DNA of 64,000 nucleotides from Paenibacillus profundus (lineage in GTDB: Bacteria; Bacillota; Bacilli; Paenibacillales; Paenibacillaceae). The notes below the pieces were generated by a model. It had not been told where the DNA came from. It saw nothing but the letters and a program-made list of their open reading frames with translations, and did not search any database. Both the position numbers and the translations under genes were made by a program. The stretch is taken from the NCBI RefSeq assembly GCF_021369635.1, contig NZ_JAJNBZ010000001.1, positions 186,001 through 250,000 of the forward strand, given 5' to 3'. Positions 1 to 10,164 of this stretch are shown piece by piece. Positions within the stretch are counted from its first letter, which is position 1. The number at the start of each line of letters is the position of its first letter.

Positions 1-101
1 TGTTCGATGATTTTATAGAAATGATTCGTGAGCACAAACATAACCAACCACAAGTTTCGCGCCAAGCGGAGCTCGTAGCACAGCTGAAAGGGGAACTATA
101 A
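1..101 (+). CDS. carA: Carbamoyl-phosphate synthase small subunit, 3' end
   Basis: The window opens inside a gene. The last 32 codons, read in frame 3, end with TAA at 99-101. The C-terminal residues ([12 protein letters not shown] near the start of the window) look like the end of CarA, the glutaminase subunit that feeds ammonia to CarB. Only one base separates its stop codon from the carB ATG, so the two are surely co-transcribed and probably translationally coupled. The identification rests mainly on this position upstream of carB, because the catalytic region lies outside the window. Confidence 0.85.
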   Translation, partial: FDDFIEMIREHKHNQPQVSRQAELVAQLKGEL

Positions 102-102
102 T

Positions 103-3100
103 ATGCCTAAAAATAAAGACCTCAAGAAAATTCTTGTTATCGGTTCGGGTCCGATTGTCATCGGTCAGGCAGCGGAATTCGACTATGCGGGAACGCAAGC
201 CTGCCAAGCATTGAAAGAAGAAGGCATGGAAGTTGTTCTCATTAACAGCAACCCGGCTACGATTATGACAGATACGAACATGGCGGATAAGGTGTACATC
301 GAACCGATTACGCTCGAATTCGTCACGCAAATTATACGTCAAGAGCGTCCAGATGGCTTGTTGCCGACACTAGGCGGTCAGACAGGCTTGAACATGGCGG
401 TCGAATTAGCACGCGCTGGTGTGCTGGAGCAGGAAAATGTGCGCTTGCTCGGAACGCAGCTTGATGCGATTGAACGTGCGGAAGACCGCGACTTGTTCCG
501 TGAGCTTATGCGTGAGCTAGAGCAGCCGGTACCGCAGAGCACGATTGTGAACTCGGTGCAGGAGGCCGTTGATTTCGCGAATGAGATTGGCTATCCGATT
601 ATTGTCCGTCCAGCTTATACGCTTGGCGGTACAGGCGGCGGTATTTGCGACAATGAAGAGGAACTGCTCGAGACGGTAGCATCCGGTATTCGCTACAGCC
701 CGATTGGACAATGCTTGATTGAGAAGAGCATTGCTGGTATGAAAGAAGTGGAATACGAAGTGATGCGCGATGCAAATGACAACTGTATTGTCGTATGCAA
801 CATGGAGAATTTTGACCCGGTCGGCGTTCATACGGGTGACAGTATTGTCGTCGCTCCAAGCCAAACGCTGTCTGACCGCGAGTACCAAATGCTGCGCTCC
901 GCGTCGCTCAAAATTATTCGCGCCTTGAATATTGAAGGCGGATGTAACGTACAGTTCGCGCTCGACCCGTTCAGCTATCAATACTATGTCATCGAAGTGA
1001 ATCCGCGTGTGAGCCGGTCATCGGCCCTCGCATCGAAAGCGACAGGCTATCCAATTGCGAAGATGGCGGCCAAAATTGCGATTGGTTATACACTGGACGA
1101 ACTCGTGAACCCGGTAACGGGACAAACGTATGCCTGCTTTGAGCCGACGCTCGACTACATCGTATCGAAGATTCCACGTTGGCCGTTCGATAAATTTATG
1201 CAAGCGAACCGTAAGCTCGGCACGCAAATGAAAGCGACGGGCGAAGTGATGGCTATCGGCCGCACGTTCGAAGAGTCGATGCACAAAGCGATTCGTTCGC
1301 TCGAAATCGGTACGCACCGCCTGTACTTGAAAGATACGGAACAGCTTGACGAAGCAACGCTGCAAGCGCGCTTGAAGGCGCCGGATGACGAGCGCTTGTT
1401 CTTGCTCGCCGAAGCGTACCGCCGCGGCTATTCACTGCAGCAGCTGCAGGACTTGACGAAGATCGATTGGTGGTTCCTCGACAAGATTGAGGTTATGGTC
1501 AAATTCGAAGACGCTATCCGCGCTGACGAGACGCTGTCGACAGAGACGCTCTATGAAGCGAAGCGCATGGGCTTCACCGACCGCGCCATTGCAGAGCTGC
1601 GCAGTGAAGCGCATCCTGGCGGGGCGTACACGAAGGAAGAAGAAGTACGCCAATTCCGCAAGCAGCAAGGCTTTGAGCCGGTATATAAAATGGTTGATAC
1701 ATGTGCGGCGGAATTCGAAGCGACGACGCCATACTACTATTCGACCTACGAGACCGAAAATGAAGTGATTGAATCCACTAAAGAAAAAGTTATCGTGCTT
1801 GGTTCCGGCCCAATCCGCATCGGTCAAGGTATCGAATTCGACTACTCGACCGTACATGCGGTATGGGCGATTCAAGACGCTGGTTACGAAGCGGTCATCA
1901 TTAACAACAACCCGGAAACGGTATCGACCGATTTCAACACATCCGACCGCTTGTACTTCGAACCGCTCTTCTTCGAAGACGTCATGAATGTCATCGAGCA
2001 GGAGAAGCCGATTGGCGTCATCGTTCAATTCGGTGGACAGACGGCAATTAACTTGGCGGCGCCGCTTGCCAAAGAGGGTGTGCGCATTCTGGGCTCCAGT
2101 CTGGAAAGCATCGATGAGGCGGAAGACCGCAAGAAGTTCGAAGCGCTGCTGTCTCGCCTGCACATCGCGCAACCGAAGGGCAGTACGGTGACTTCAGTTG
2201 ACCAAGCGGTAGGAACGGCGCAGGGCCTTGGTTATCCAGTGCTCGTTCGCCCATCCTACGTTCTCGGCGGACGCGCTATGGAAATCGTCTACTCGGATAA
2301 CGAACTCTTGAATTATATGGAGCAAGCAGTGAAAATAAATCCGGATCATCCGGTTCTAATCGACCGCTACATGCTAGGAAAAGAAGTGGAAGTCGATGCA
2401 ATTTGCGACGGCGAAACCGTGCTTATCCCAGGCATTATGGAGCACGTGGAACGCGCTGGTGTTCACTCCGGCGACTCGATTGCGGTCTATCCGCCACAGC
2501 ACCTATCAGCTGAATTGAAGCAGCAGGTCGTCGATATTACAATTCGGATTGCGAAAGAATTGAAAACGGTCGGGCTGATTAACATCCAATTCGTCATCTA
2601 TAAAGAGCGAGTGTACGTTATTGAAGTGAACCCGCGTTCGTCCCGTACAGTGCCATTCTTGAGCAAAGTAACGAACATTCCGATGGCGAACGTGGCAACG
2701 AAGCTTATTATGGGAGCTAAGCTGTCTGAGCTGGGTTATCAAGAAGGCCTGTGGCCGGAAGATGACCATGTGTCGGTAAAAGTGCCGGTATTCTCCTTCG
2801 CGAAGCTGCGCCGTGTCGAGCCGACGCTCGGACCGGAAATGAAGTCGACCGGCGAAGTCATGGGCCGTGACGTTCAATATGCGAAGGCTTTGTACAAAGG
2901 CCTGATCGGGTCTGGCATGAAGATTCCGGCAACGGGCGCCATTATTTGTACAGTAGCGGATAAGGACAAGGAAGAAGCGGTTGAGCTTATGCGCGGCTTC
3001 GTCAGCTTGGGATACAAAATCATTGCGACGGGCGGTACGGCAACGGCGCTTGAAGACGCAGGCCTTATCGTCACGCGGGTGAAAAAGCTGACCGAAGGTT

Positions 3101-3327
3101 CGCCGAATATATTGGACCTGATTCGCAACGGCGAAGCTCACTTTGTCGTCAATACGCTCACGAAGGGCAAGACACCGGAACGCGACGGCTTCCGCATCCG
3201 CCGCGAAGCGGTAGAGAACGGCGTCGTCTGCATGACCTCGCTCGATACCGTGCGCGCGCTCCTCGGCATGCTGGAGCAGATTAATTTCTCCTCCCGCCCG
3301 ATGCCAGCTTTCCATAACCATAGTTAA
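103..3327 (+). CDS. carB: Carbamoyl-phosphate synthase large subunit
   Basis: This 1074-residue protein makes carbamoyl phosphate from bicarbonate, ammonia and two ATP for pyrimidine and arginine synthesis, in complex with CarA. It has the duplicated structure of the family: the first synthetase half starts with [15 protein letters not shown] (residues 8-22) and has the ATP-grasp glycine loop [12 protein letters not shown] at 169-180. The second half starts near residue 562 with a matching [13 protein letters not shown] motif. The last 140 residues form the MGS-like allosteric domain. Full length for the family. It sits between carA and pyrF, so it belongs to the pyrimidine cluster. The start is supported by an AAGGGG motif within the end of carA. 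Confidence 0.98.
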   Translation: MPKNKDLKKILVIGSGPIVIGQAAEFDYAGTQACQALKEEGMEVVLINSNPATIMTDTNMADKVYIEPITLEFVTQIIRQERPDGLLPTLGGQTGLNMAVELARAGVLEQENVRLLGTQLDAIERAEDRDLFRELMRELEQPVPQSTIVNSVQEAVDFANEIGYPIIVRPAYTLGGTGGGICDNEEELLETVASGIRYSPIGQCLIEKSIAGMKEVEYEVMRDANDNCIVVCNMENFDPVGVHTGDSIVVAPSQTLSDREYQMLRSASLKIIRALNIEGGCNVQFALDPFSYQYYVIEVNPRVSRSSALASKATGYPIAKMAAKIAIGYTLDELVNPVTGQTYACFEPTLDYIVSKIPRWPFDKFMQANRKLGTQMKATGEVMAIGRTFEESMHKAIRSLEIGTHRLYLKDTEQLDEATLQARLKAPDDERLFLLAEAYRRGYSLQQLQDLTKIDWWFLDKIEVMVKFEDAIRADETLSTETLYEAKRMGFTDRAIAELRSEAHPGGAYTKEEEVRQFRKQQGFEPVYKMVDTCAAEFEATTPYYYSTYETENEVIESTKEKVIVLGSGPIRIGQGIEFDYSTVHAVWAIQDAGYEAVIINNNPETVSTDFNTSDRLYFEPLFFEDVMNVIEQEKPIGVIVQFGGQTAINLAAPLAKEGVRILGSSLESIDEAEDRKKFEALLSRLHIAQPKGSTVTSVDQAVGTAQGLGYPVLVRPSYVLGGRAMEIVYSDNELLNYMEQAVKINPDHPVLIDRYMLGKEVEVDAICDGETVLIPGIMEHVERAGVHSGDSIAVYPPQHLSAELKQQVVDITIRIAKELKTVGLINIQFVIYKERVYVIEVNPRSSRTVPFLSKVTNIPMANVATKLIMGAKLSELGYQEGLWPEDDHVSVKVPVFSFAKLRRVEPTLGPEMKSTGEVMGRDVQYAKALYKGLIGSGMKIPATGAIICTVADKDKEEAVELMRGFVSLGYKIIATGGTATALEDAGLIVTRVKKLTEGSPNILDLIRNGEAHFVVNTLTKGKTPERDGFRIRREAVENGVVCMTSLDTVRALLGMLEQINFSSRPMPAFHNHS

Positions 3328-3435
3328 GCGGAGCTAGAGAAGAGTGCACAATTGCATAGAGGTTGAACGGGGAGGCCGGAAGGCCTCCTCGGATTGTGAA
3401 TATGCATCTCATCCGTCACATCGAACAGCTTCTCT

Positions 3436-3570
3436 TAAGTGCGTGTTCAAAAAGGTCGGTTTTCAGCACTGAGAAGGCTGCAGGAATTCGAGAGTGAATG
3501 CAAGATTCGATGCCGAGTTACTTCCTGAGTGACTTCGTGATCAAAAGCGAACTTTTTGAACAACCTCTTA
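3436..3570 (+). repeat. Family A dispersed repeat, copy A1 (long form)
   Basis: This 135-bp element runs from TAAGTGCGTGTTCAAAAAG to TTTTTGAACAACCTCTTA. The two ends are imperfect inverted repeats sharing TGTTCAAAAAG. The interior carries the family blocks GGTTTTCAGCAC, GAGTGAATGCAAGATTCGATGCC and CTTCGTGATCAAAAG. It fills much of the carB-pyrF gap and ends 24 bases before the pyrF start. Other copies are at 12650, 16555, 21286, 39878, 45428, 46732, 49264, 53291 and 59646. No convincing coding content. Confidence 0.85.
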
Positions 3571-3594
3571 TATAGGTAACAATGGGAAGGCAGA

Positions 3595-4350
3595 GTGATA
3601 TCTACGATGAATCAACCTATAAATGCTGCTGACGCAGCCGGCCGTATAATGGTAGCACTCGACTATCCGCATGCGGATGCGGCTCGAGAGCTAATTAAGC
3701 AGCTCGAAGGCATTCCATGCTACATGAAAGTGGGAATGCAGCTTTTTTACGCGGCTGGTCCGGCATTCGTCCGTGAATTGAAGGAATACGGATATAAAGT
3801 GTTCCTCGACGTCAAAATGCACGATATTCCGAACACAGTCACAGGCGGAGCGAACAGCGTGACGAAGCTTGGCGTCGACATGTTCAACGTCCATGCCGCC
3901 GGTGGTGCGAGCATGATGAGAGCAGCAATGGATGGCGTACAAGCTGCATTGGCGGAAGATGCATCGCTTCAGCGTCCCGTCGTCATCGCCGTTACCCAGC
4001 TGACGAGTACGAATCAGCAGGTGATGAACGATGACATCGGCATCCCTGGGTCAGTAGAGGAAGCTGTCGTGCGCTATGCCAAGCTGACGCGGGAAGCGGG
4101 GCTTGACGGAGTAGTCGCTTCACCACAGGAAGTGACGCGCATTAAAGCGGCTTGCGGCGCCGACTTCAAGACGGTTACGCCTGGAATCCGGCCCGCAGGC
4201 AGCGAGAAGGGCGACCAATCCCGTGTCATGACACCGGGTGAAGCATTTGCCCGCGGCACGGATTACATTGTCGTCGGGCGTCCCATTACGGCGGCACCGA
4301 ACCCGCGTGCAGCATTGGAATCAATCTTAAAGGAGATGGTGAACTTATGA
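3595..4350 (+). CDS. pyrF: Orotidine 5'-phosphate decarboxylase
   Basis: This 251-residue enzyme converts OMP to UMP, the last step of de novo pyrimidine synthesis. The catalytic lysine/aspartate block reads [13 protein letters not shown] (residues 69-81), as expected for a TIM-barrel OMP decarboxylase. The C-terminal [11 protein letters not shown] phosphate-binding segment is also present. The chosen start is a GTG at 3595 behind GGGAAGG. An ATG four codons downstream is possible but lies further from that site. The gene overlaps pyrE by four bases (ATGA), so the two are coupled. Unlike the B. subtilis pyr operon, no pyrK or pyrD lies between carB and pyrF; repeat A1 is there instead. Confidence 0.97.
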   Translation: MISTMNQPINAADAAGRIMVALDYPHADAARELIKQLEGIPCYMKVGMQLFYAAGPAFVRELKEYGYKVFLDVKMHDIPNTVTGGANSVTKLGVDMFNVHAAGGASMMRAAMDGVQAALAEDASLQRPVVIAVTQLTSTNQQVMNDDIGIPGSVEEAVVRYAKLTREAGLDGVVASPQEVTRIKAACGADFKTVTPGIRPAGSEKGDQSRVMTPGEAFARGTDYIVVGRPITAAPNPRAALESILKEMVNL

Positions 4351-4985
4351 CAACGACAAACATGGAACGAACGATTGCAAGTCATTTATTGAACATTCAA
4401 GCGGTGGCGCTGCGTCCGCAAGATCCGTTCACTTGGACTTCCGGCATCAAATCGCCGATATATTGCGACAACCGCTTGACGATGTCCTATCCGGACATTC
4501 GCGCTGCGATTGCGGAAGGCTTCGCAGCCTTGGTTAAGGAATACGCGCCGGATGCGGAGATCATTGCTGGGACGGCTACGGCCGGTATACCGCATGCTGC
4601 ATGGGTGGCAGATAAGCTTGGACTGCCAATGGCGTACATTCGGGACAAAGCGAAGGGGCATGGGAAGCAAAATCAAATTGAAGGCATTATCCGTCCCGGA
4701 CAAAAAGTTGTCGTCATCGAAGATTTGATTTCAACGGGCGGGAGCTCGCTGAAGGCTGCGCTTGCGGTCAGGGAAGCCGGGGCTGAACCGCTCGCAGTCT
4801 TTGCCATCTTTAGCTATCAGTTGGACAAAGCCGTGTCGGCTTTTGCCGAAGCAGGCATTCCGCTGCGCACCTTGTCCAATTATTCGGCGTTGATCGACAC
4901 GGCGCTTGAGTTGGGCGTCATCCAAGCCTCCGATTTGGATATCTTGAAGGCTTGGCGCCATGATCCTGCCAGCTGGAATAACTAG
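4347..4985 (+). CDS. pyrE: Orotate phosphoribosyltransferase
   Basis: This 212-residue enzyme joins orotate to PRPP to give OMP, the substrate of PyrF encoded just upstream. The PRPP-binding loop [14 protein letters not shown] is at residues 121-134, and the orotate-side segment [11 protein letters not shown] is near residue 33. It overlaps pyrF by four bases. A strong terminator starts 15 bases after the stop, so this is the last gene of the pyrimidine operon. Length and motifs are normal for the family. Confidence 0.98.
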   Translation: MTTTNMERTIASHLLNIQAVALRPQDPFTWTSGIKSPIYCDNRLTMSYPDIRAAIAEGFAALVKEYAPDAEIIAGTATAGIPHAAWVADKLGLPMAYIRDKAKGHGKQNQIEGIIRPGQKVVVIEDLISTGGSSLKAALAVREAGAEPLAVFAIFSYQLDKAVSAFAEAGIPLRTLSNYSALIDTALELGVIQASDLDILKAWRHDPASWNN

Positions 4986-5000
4986 CTTGTCGCCATGTAT

Positions 5001-5034
5001 AGACCTGATCGCACTGCGCGATCAGGTCTTTTTG
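5001..5034 (+). terminator. Rho-independent terminator of the pyr operon
   Basis: AGACCTGATCGC and GCGATCAGGTCT form a perfect stem with a very short loop, followed by TTTTT. It closes the pyrF-pyrE unit. Confidence 0.93.
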
Positions 5035-5037
5035 TCG

Positions 5038-5160
5038 CTATTAAGGGAAATTTAAGCTTTCTGTCGAAAAAAAGCATAATATGCATTCCTTATTCCAATC
5101 GAACCAACCTCATCACGCGGCCGCTCATTTTAGAAGGGCCCCGATAAAGGCTGTCCCGTA
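5038..5160 (+). repeat. Family B dispersed repeat, copy B1 (degenerate)
   Basis: This intergenic stretch shares a series of blocks, in the same order, with 17024-17147 and 53327-53445. The blocks are ATTAAGG, a GAA/AAAGC block, ATTCCTTAT, CCAACCTC, CACGCGGCCGCTCA and a final GGCCCC..ATA.AGG. It is the most diverged of the three copies. No coding potential is evident. Confidence 0.6.
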
Positions 5161-5242
5161 TAGGAAATCTGCTCTCGGGCCGAGTCTAGAGACAGTGCGA
5201 TATCGGACATCTGTCGAATTTATTTACATTGTGTAACAAGCT

Positions 5243-5333
5243 CGATTTCTGAAAATTGGTAAATTTATTGTTGTAAATATGGAAAAAGCGTTACAAACTT
5301 TGTAACTTTTCACCCCATTCAATCGTTTATACT
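5243..5333 (+). promoter_or_regulatory. Control region of the ABC export operon: CodY-like box, palindrome and -10
   Basis: CGATTTCTGAAAATT (5243-5257) matches 12 of 15 positions of the CodY consensus AATTTTCWGAAAATT. A perfect 17-bp palindrome GTTACAAACTTTGTAAC lies at 5290-5306. A -10-like TATACT is at 5328-5333 without a good -35 at the right distance, so the palindrome overlaps the place where a -35 would lie. The binding protein is unknown. The region is unusually AT-rich compared with its surroundings. These are sequence matches only. Confidence 0.5.
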
Positions 5334-5382
5334 TTAGGAGAGTTTGACGTCATGTCCGAGAGAAAGGGGCAAGGAAACGACA

Positions 5383-6222
5383 ATGAAGTGGCTTCGCAAA
5401 CGGAAACAAACAGATCCTGGTGAGACGACCCCGGTTCTCGCGGCGAACGAGCAGAAGAAGAAGAAAGATGCGCAAGACGAGGCGGAATACATAGAAGAAG
5501 ATGGACAATCTGCAGCTTGGCCCGCACGCGCAGTTCCTGTCGTGACAGATGAGCTTCTACTGGACGTTCGCGGCGTGGAACGAACCTTTCAAACCGGAAG
5601 CGAGAAGGTGCATGTGCTAAAGGGAATCGACATGGTAGTTCGTCCGGGTCAATTGGTTATGTTAAAAGGCCGCTCAGGTTCAGGGAAGACGACGCTCTTG
5701 AACATGCTGGGCGGACTTGATCTGCCTACAAAAGGCGAAATTTTCTTCCGGGGAGATTCATTATCGTCTTGGAGCGACAACAAGCGCACCGTTACCCGGC
5801 GCAACGACATCGGCTTTATTTTTCAGGCTTTTGCCTTAATGCCGCTCTTATCTGCATACGAAAATGTAGAGCTATCGCTCCGCATGGCCAACATTCCCCG
5901 CCATTTATGGAAAGCGCGCGTTCAGCATTGCTTGGAACTGGTCGGTCTCGGCAAACGGATGAAACACCGTCCGTACGAGATGTCCGGAGGGGAACAACAG
6001 CGTGTTGCGATCGCGAAGGCTATTGCTCATAAGCCGTTATTGCTGTTGGCCGATGAGCCGACGGCGGAACTAGACTCACAGATGGGTGCTCAGGTCATGG
6101 GGGTATTCCGACAAATTTTACACACTGAAAACATTGCAATTTGCATGACAACCCACGATCCTACAATTTTGGAGGTTGCTGATCATGTTTATGAAATGGT
6201 CGACGGAAAATTCATCTCCTGA
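5383..6222 (+). CDS. ABC transporter ATPase (LolD/MacB type)
   Basis: This 279-residue cytoplasmic ATPase would power the FtsX-type permease encoded two genes downstream. Visible motifs are Walker A GRSGSGKTT (96-104), a Q-loop glutamine in GFIFQ (near 148), signature SGGEQQ (201-206), Walker B LLLLADEP and the switch histidine in TTHDP. A charged, lysine-rich extension of about 55 residues precedes the ABC domain and is unusual for this subgroup. The ATG at 5383 is chosen because AAGG lies eight bases upstream; an earlier TTG at 5344 is less convincing. It overlaps the next gene by 38 bases. The transported substrate is unknown. Confidence 0.92.
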   Translation: MKWLRKRKQTDPGETTPVLAANEQKKKKDAQDEAEYIEEDGQSAAWPARAVPVVTDELLLDVRGVERTFQTGSEKVHVLKGIDMVVRPGQLVMLKGRSGSGKTTLLNMLGGLDLPTKGEIFFRGDSLSSWSDNKRTVTRRNDIGFIFQAFALMPLLSAYENVELSLRMANIPRHLWKARVQHCLELVGLGKRMKHRPYEMSGGEQQRVAIAKAIAHKPLLLLADEPTAELDSQMGAQVMGVFRQILHTENIAICMTTHDPTILEVADHVYEMVDGKFIS

Positions 6223-7288
6223 CACAGGAGTATTACAGAAACGGAACTGGCGCCGCGCTATGCTGGCGCTCATGTGCGGCACGCTGCTGCTCACCTCAGC
6301 ATGCTCGCTGCTGCCGGACGAGGCAGAAGAGGAAGTGCTCCCGAGCATTACAGAGCCAACGATTTCGAAGAAGCCGGAGTATGAGGTCACTAAGAAAGCT
6401 TGGGTTTCGTCAGCTAGCGGATCAGGCAAGATTATGTCCGAACAGGAAGAGACCGTATTCTTTACTTTGGACAACAAGCCGATCAAGGACGTTCTTGTCA
6501 AGAACGGCGATACGGTGAAAGCCGGTCAAACAATCGCTGTGCTCGATGTGGATGATATGCAGAAGGATTTGCGCCAGAAGCGGTTAGCGCTGCGCAAGGA
6601 TGAAGTCGAACTGAAGGGCACGCTCCGCCAGAAGGATGAAATGGATCCGGTTCAATTCGAAGAGGCGCAAATTTTGTATGAAGAGAAACGCCAAGCGATT
6701 GCCGATTTGGAGACCGATATTGCAAAAGGCACGGTTACATCTCCGTTTGCAGGAGTCATTGTGTCCCTTAACGTGAAGAAGGGGGCGACATCGAAGAAAT
6801 ATGACCCAGTAGCAACGATTGCGAATACGTCTCTACTAACGGTAGCGGCACAGATGTCGAAAGACGACCTGAAGAAAGTAGCGCCGGGCATGGAAGTAGA
6901 GGTCAGCGTCAATACAGTTGATAATTTATTGAAGGGAAAAGTAAAGGCTCTCCCGATGCCGACAAATGACAACAACAATAATGGCAGGCAAGGCAATGAA
7001 CCGGATCAAGATCGGCTGGACAAATATTTGACCGTCGAACTGCTGGATAAGCTGCCGGCTAGCGTCATGCGCGGAACGCCGCTCAGCGTTACTGTCATTG
7101 TCGAACGAAGAAAAGACGTCACTGTCATCCCGCTGGCTGCCCTGCGTACGATTGGTTCGCGCACTTACGTGCAGGTCATAGACGAGAAAGGCAAACGGGA
7201 AGTCGATGTCGAGGTGGGAGCGCAAAAACCGACAGAGGTCGAGATTAAATCCGGGCTTGAGCCGGGACAGAAAGTAGTGGGTAGATAA
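6185..7288 (+). CDS. HlyD-type membrane-fusion lipoprotein of the ABC exporter
   Basis: This 367-residue protein has a lipoprotein signal ending in LLLTSAC with cysteine at about residue 40. It is followed by a biotinyl-lipoyl-like segment, a charged coiled-coil hairpin and a beta-rich C-terminus, the layout of MacA/YknX periplasmic adaptors. In a Gram-positive cell it would be anchored outside the membrane and contact the permease loops. The ATG at 6185 follows GGAGG by nine bases inside the end of the ATPase gene, so translation is coupled. Its TAA shares a base with the ATG of the permease gene (TAATG). Confidence 0.9.
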   Translation: MFMKWSTENSSPDTGVLQKRNWRRAMLALMCGTLLLTSACSLLPDEAEEEVLPSITEPTISKKPEYEVTKKAWVSSASGSGKIMSEQEETVFFTLDNKPIKDVLVKNGDTVKAGQTIAVLDVDDMQKDLRQKRLALRKDEVELKGTLRQKDEMDPVQFEEAQILYEEKRQAIADLETDIAKGTVTSPFAGVIVSLNVKKGATSKKYDPVATIANTSLLTVAAQMSKDDLKKVAPGMEVEVSVNTVDNLLKGKVKALPMPTNDNNNNGRQGNEPDQDRLDKYLTVELLDKLPASVMRGTPLSVTVIVERRKDVTVIPLAALRTIGSRTYVQVIDEKGKREVDVEVGAQKPTEVEIKSGLEPGQKVVGR

Positions 7289-10161
7289 TGGGCATGCCTA
7301 TGATGCGTTTTCTGTTCCGCAAAATGTGGAATACCCGCTGGCTTACGCTCAGCACGCTAGTGGGTCTTATCGTTGCCGTGTCTTTTACGGTCAGCATTCC
7401 GATGTACTCGGACGGAGCGTTGAAGCGTGTTGTCACGAAAACGCTGCAGGAGAACGGCGGAGGCTTGCCAGCAGGTTCCTTGCTCATGCGTTATCAAGCT
7501 TCAGGCGGAGGGAAGACCGATCTGAATGCGCTCAAGGAAGTGGATCGTTACATTCGAGATGACGTGACGGCCGAGATCGGGTTCCCGACAGATGTATTCG
7601 TCAATACCCGCAGCTTGAAAGCGACAGAGGTGTCCCCGGTCGATCCGACGAAGGTGGATGCAAGCCGCGTCCGCACGATGACGCTCAGTTCGTTGACCGG
7701 CTTGGATGAACAAGTCGAATGGTCGCTCGGCAAGCCGTATGAGGATGGAGAGGCGAACGGTGTGCTGCAGGTCGTTATGCTTGAGGAAGCAATGTACCGT
7801 AACGACCTTCACATCGGCGATGAACTGGAATACTCGGTACGCGGGGAAGTCCGTCAGACGCTCACATTGAAGATCGTCGGCACGTTCCAGCCGAAAGAAC
7901 TGACAAGCGCTTATTGGCATCAAGGATTGGAAGGCATGATGAACTCTCTCTATGTCACTCCAAATACGTTCAATCAAGTGCTGTTGGAACAGAAGGGTGC
8001 TCCGCTGCAGCTGTCGAGCTGGTATTACGCCTTTGATTTGCGCCAGATTCAGACGAGTCAATTGAATCCGCTTGAGCGCACGCTGGATCGTCTCGGCATC
8101 GAGCTGTATCAGAAGCTGAAGGGAACCCAGTTGGAGCTGTCTTTTGCAAAAGTGTTGAATGAGTTCCGCAGTCAAAGCATACAACTGCAAATGATGCTGT
8201 TGACGTTGGCCGCGCCGATGATTGCGATGGTGTTCTATTATATTGCGATGAATGCGAGCCAAGCGTTGGAGAAGCAGCAAAGCGATATTGCCGTTCTGCG
8301 CAGCCGCGGCGCCAGCACACGGCAGATTATAAGGTTGTACTTGCTGGAAGGATTGCTTCTTGGAGCGGTCGCTTTAGCCATAGGGCCGTTATTCGGTTGG
8401 TTTATGGCCAAATCGATCGGCTCAGCGAACGGGTTCTTGGAGTTCGTCAACCGGAAATCGATTCCGGTCGGCTTCACGACCGACGCTGTCTTGTTCGGAG
8501 TGGTAGCAGTCGTCATCGCGTTGATGGCAAGCGTCATTCCGGCCATTATATTCGCGCGCTCATCCATCGTTAATTTGAAGCAGAAGATGGCCCGTTCGGA
8601 TCGCCGTCCTGTATGGCAGCGCTGGTTCCTTGACGTGCTGCTGCTTGCAATCGCGGGCTATGGCTATTACATGTTGAATCAACAGCAGCTGCTGTCTTTC
8701 AAGACGGGGATGAGTTCCGATCAATTGCAAGTGCAGCCGTTTCTATTCTTCGTTCCGGCGCTTGCGATATTTGCAGCCGGCTTGTTCTTCTTGCGGCTGT
8801 TCCCGCTCATTTTGCGGCTTGTCCAATGGATTGGCGGGAAGCTGCTTCCAGTGCCGCTGTATTTGACCTTGACGCAGTTGTCACGTTCTGCCAAATCGTA
8901 CTATCCGCTCATGATTTTGCTCATACTGACGCTCGGCCTAGGCGTATATAACGCTTCGGCAGCGCGTACGATTGACACGAATTCAACCGAACGGACGCTA
9001 TACAAACACGGCGCTGATGTCATCATTAAAGCCGTATGGGGCAGCACGCAGGAAGTGGACCGCAGCGCTAACAACAATAACAACAACAATAATAACGGCG
9101 GTGGCGGCAAGCCGGGACCGGGTCCGGGAGGCGGCAATCAACGGCCGAAGCCAGGCCGCGATATTTATAACGAACCGCCGTTCGAGCCATTCAAACGGAT
9201 GCCTGGCGTCGAAACTGCCACGCGTGTATTGAAGGAGAAAGGCAATATGATCGTGTCCGGACGTTCTATCGGCTCGGGCACGATTATGGGGATTGATAAT
9301 GTCGACTTCTCTAAGGTCGCTTGGTTCCGCAACGATCTCTTTCCGGCGCATCCTTACCGGTACTTGGATGCTCTCGGCAAATATTACGAATCAGGCGTCA
9401 TCATACCGACCAATGTCGCGAAGAAATATCAACTGAAGCAAGGGGATGTCATCTCCGCTTCGATACGGGAGCAGATGGTCGAATTCGTCATCGTGGCGAT
9501 CCTGCCGTACTGGCCGAGTCTGTACCCGGACGAGGCGCCGTTCTTTATTGCGAATATGGACTATATTTATGATCAGGTTCCGATCTTCCCGTATGAAGTC
9601 TGGATCAAGATGCAGGATAAAGCGCCGCTGACGCCGGTCGTGACCGGACTGCAGAAGGAAGGCATCGAGATCTATGACTATCAGGACGTGCGCAGCGAGC
9701 TCGCGACACAGAGCAAGCATCCGACGCGCGGCGGAGTGTTCGGCATACTCAGTATGGGATTCTTGGTCTCTGTAGCCATTTCTTTAATCGGCTACTTGTT
9801 GTACTGGTTCTTCAACCTGTCAAGGCGTGTCGTTCAATTCGGCATACTGCGCGCGATGGGACTATCACGCAAGCAGCTTACAGGGATGCTGCTGTTGGAG
9901 CAATTGTTCACGGCCGGACTGTCGATTGTGCTCGGTATCGTCTTAGGGAAGCTGGCTAGCCGCTTGTTCCTGCCGTTCCTGCAATCTGCGGAAGGCGCGA
10001 AGAAGCAAGTTCCGCCGTTCCGCATCGTCTTTGAGGCGAAGGATACCCTCCAGCTGTATATCGTGGTCGGTGTCATGATAGTGACCGGGGCGACACTCTT
10101 GTTGATGCATATTCGCCGCCTGCGCGTCCATCAAGCCGTGAAGATGGGAGAGGAGCGTTAA
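7288..10161 (+). CDS. Large FtsX-type ABC permease
   Basis: This 957-residue membrane protein is built from two FtsX-like halves. An N-terminal membrane helix (about residues 14-36) is followed by a large external region to about 290. Several membrane helices span about 290-560, then a second external region runs to about 820, and three final helices follow. This matches permeases that move lipids or peptides at the outer face rather than import solutes. An oddity is a stretch of nine asparagines followed by Gly/Pro-rich residues at about 594-625, inside the second external region. The gene lies between the adaptor and a second ATPase gene. Substrate unknown. Confidence 0.9.
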   Translation: MGMPMMRFLFRKMWNTRWLTLSTLVGLIVAVSFTVSIPMYSDGALKRVVTKTLQENGGGLPAGSLLMRYQASGGGKTDLNALKEVDRYIRDDVTAEIGFPTDVFVNTRSLKATEVSPVDPTKVDASRVRTMTLSSLTGLDEQVEWSLGKPYEDGEANGVLQVVMLEEAMYRNDLHIGDELEYSVRGEVRQTLTLKIVGTFQPKELTSAYWHQGLEGMMNSLYVTPNTFNQVLLEQKGAPLQLSSWYYAFDLRQIQTSQLNPLERTLDRLGIELYQKLKGTQLELSFAKVLNEFRSQSIQLQMMLLTLAAPMIAMVFYYIAMNASQALEKQQSDIAVLRSRGASTRQIIRLYLLEGLLLGAVALAIGPLFGWFMAKSIGSANGFLEFVNRKSIPVGFTTDAVLFGVVAVVIALMASVIPAIIFARSSIVNLKQKMARSDRRPVWQRWFLDVLLLAIAGYGYYMLNQQQLLSFKTGMSSDQLQVQPFLFFVPALAIFAAGLFFLRLFPLILRLVQWIGGKLLPVPLYLTLTQLSRSAKSYYPLMILLILTLGLGVYNASAARTIDTNSTERTLYKHGADVIIKAVWGSTQEVDRSANNNNNNNNNGGGGKPGPGPGGGNQRPKPGRDIYNEPPFEPFKRMPGVETATRVLKEKGNMIVSGRSIGSGTIMGIDNVDFSKVAWFRNDLFPAHPYRYLDALGKYYESGVIIPTNVAKKYQLKQGDVISASIREQMVEFVIVAILPYWPSLYPDEAPFFIANMDYIYDQVPIFPYEVWIKMQDKAPLTPVVTGLQKEGIEIYDYQDVRSELATQSKHPTRGGVFGILSMGFLVSVAISLIGYLLYWFFNLSRRVVQFGILRAMGLSRKQLTGMLLLEQLFTAGLSIVLGIVLGKLASRLFLPFLQSAEGAKKQVPPFRIVFEAKDTLQLYIVVGVMIVTGATLLLMHIRRLRVHQAVKMGEER

Positions 10162-10164
10162 TCC

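Noticed and set aside
2506-3321. Long minus-strand open frames opposite carB and other genes
   Set aside because: They are shadows of highly biased codon use in the real genes and have no ribosome sites or recognisable domains.
3371-3388. GGAGGCC/GGCCTCC hairpin after carB
   Set aside because: No T run follows, and pyrF lies downstream in the same pathway, so terminator function is not supported.
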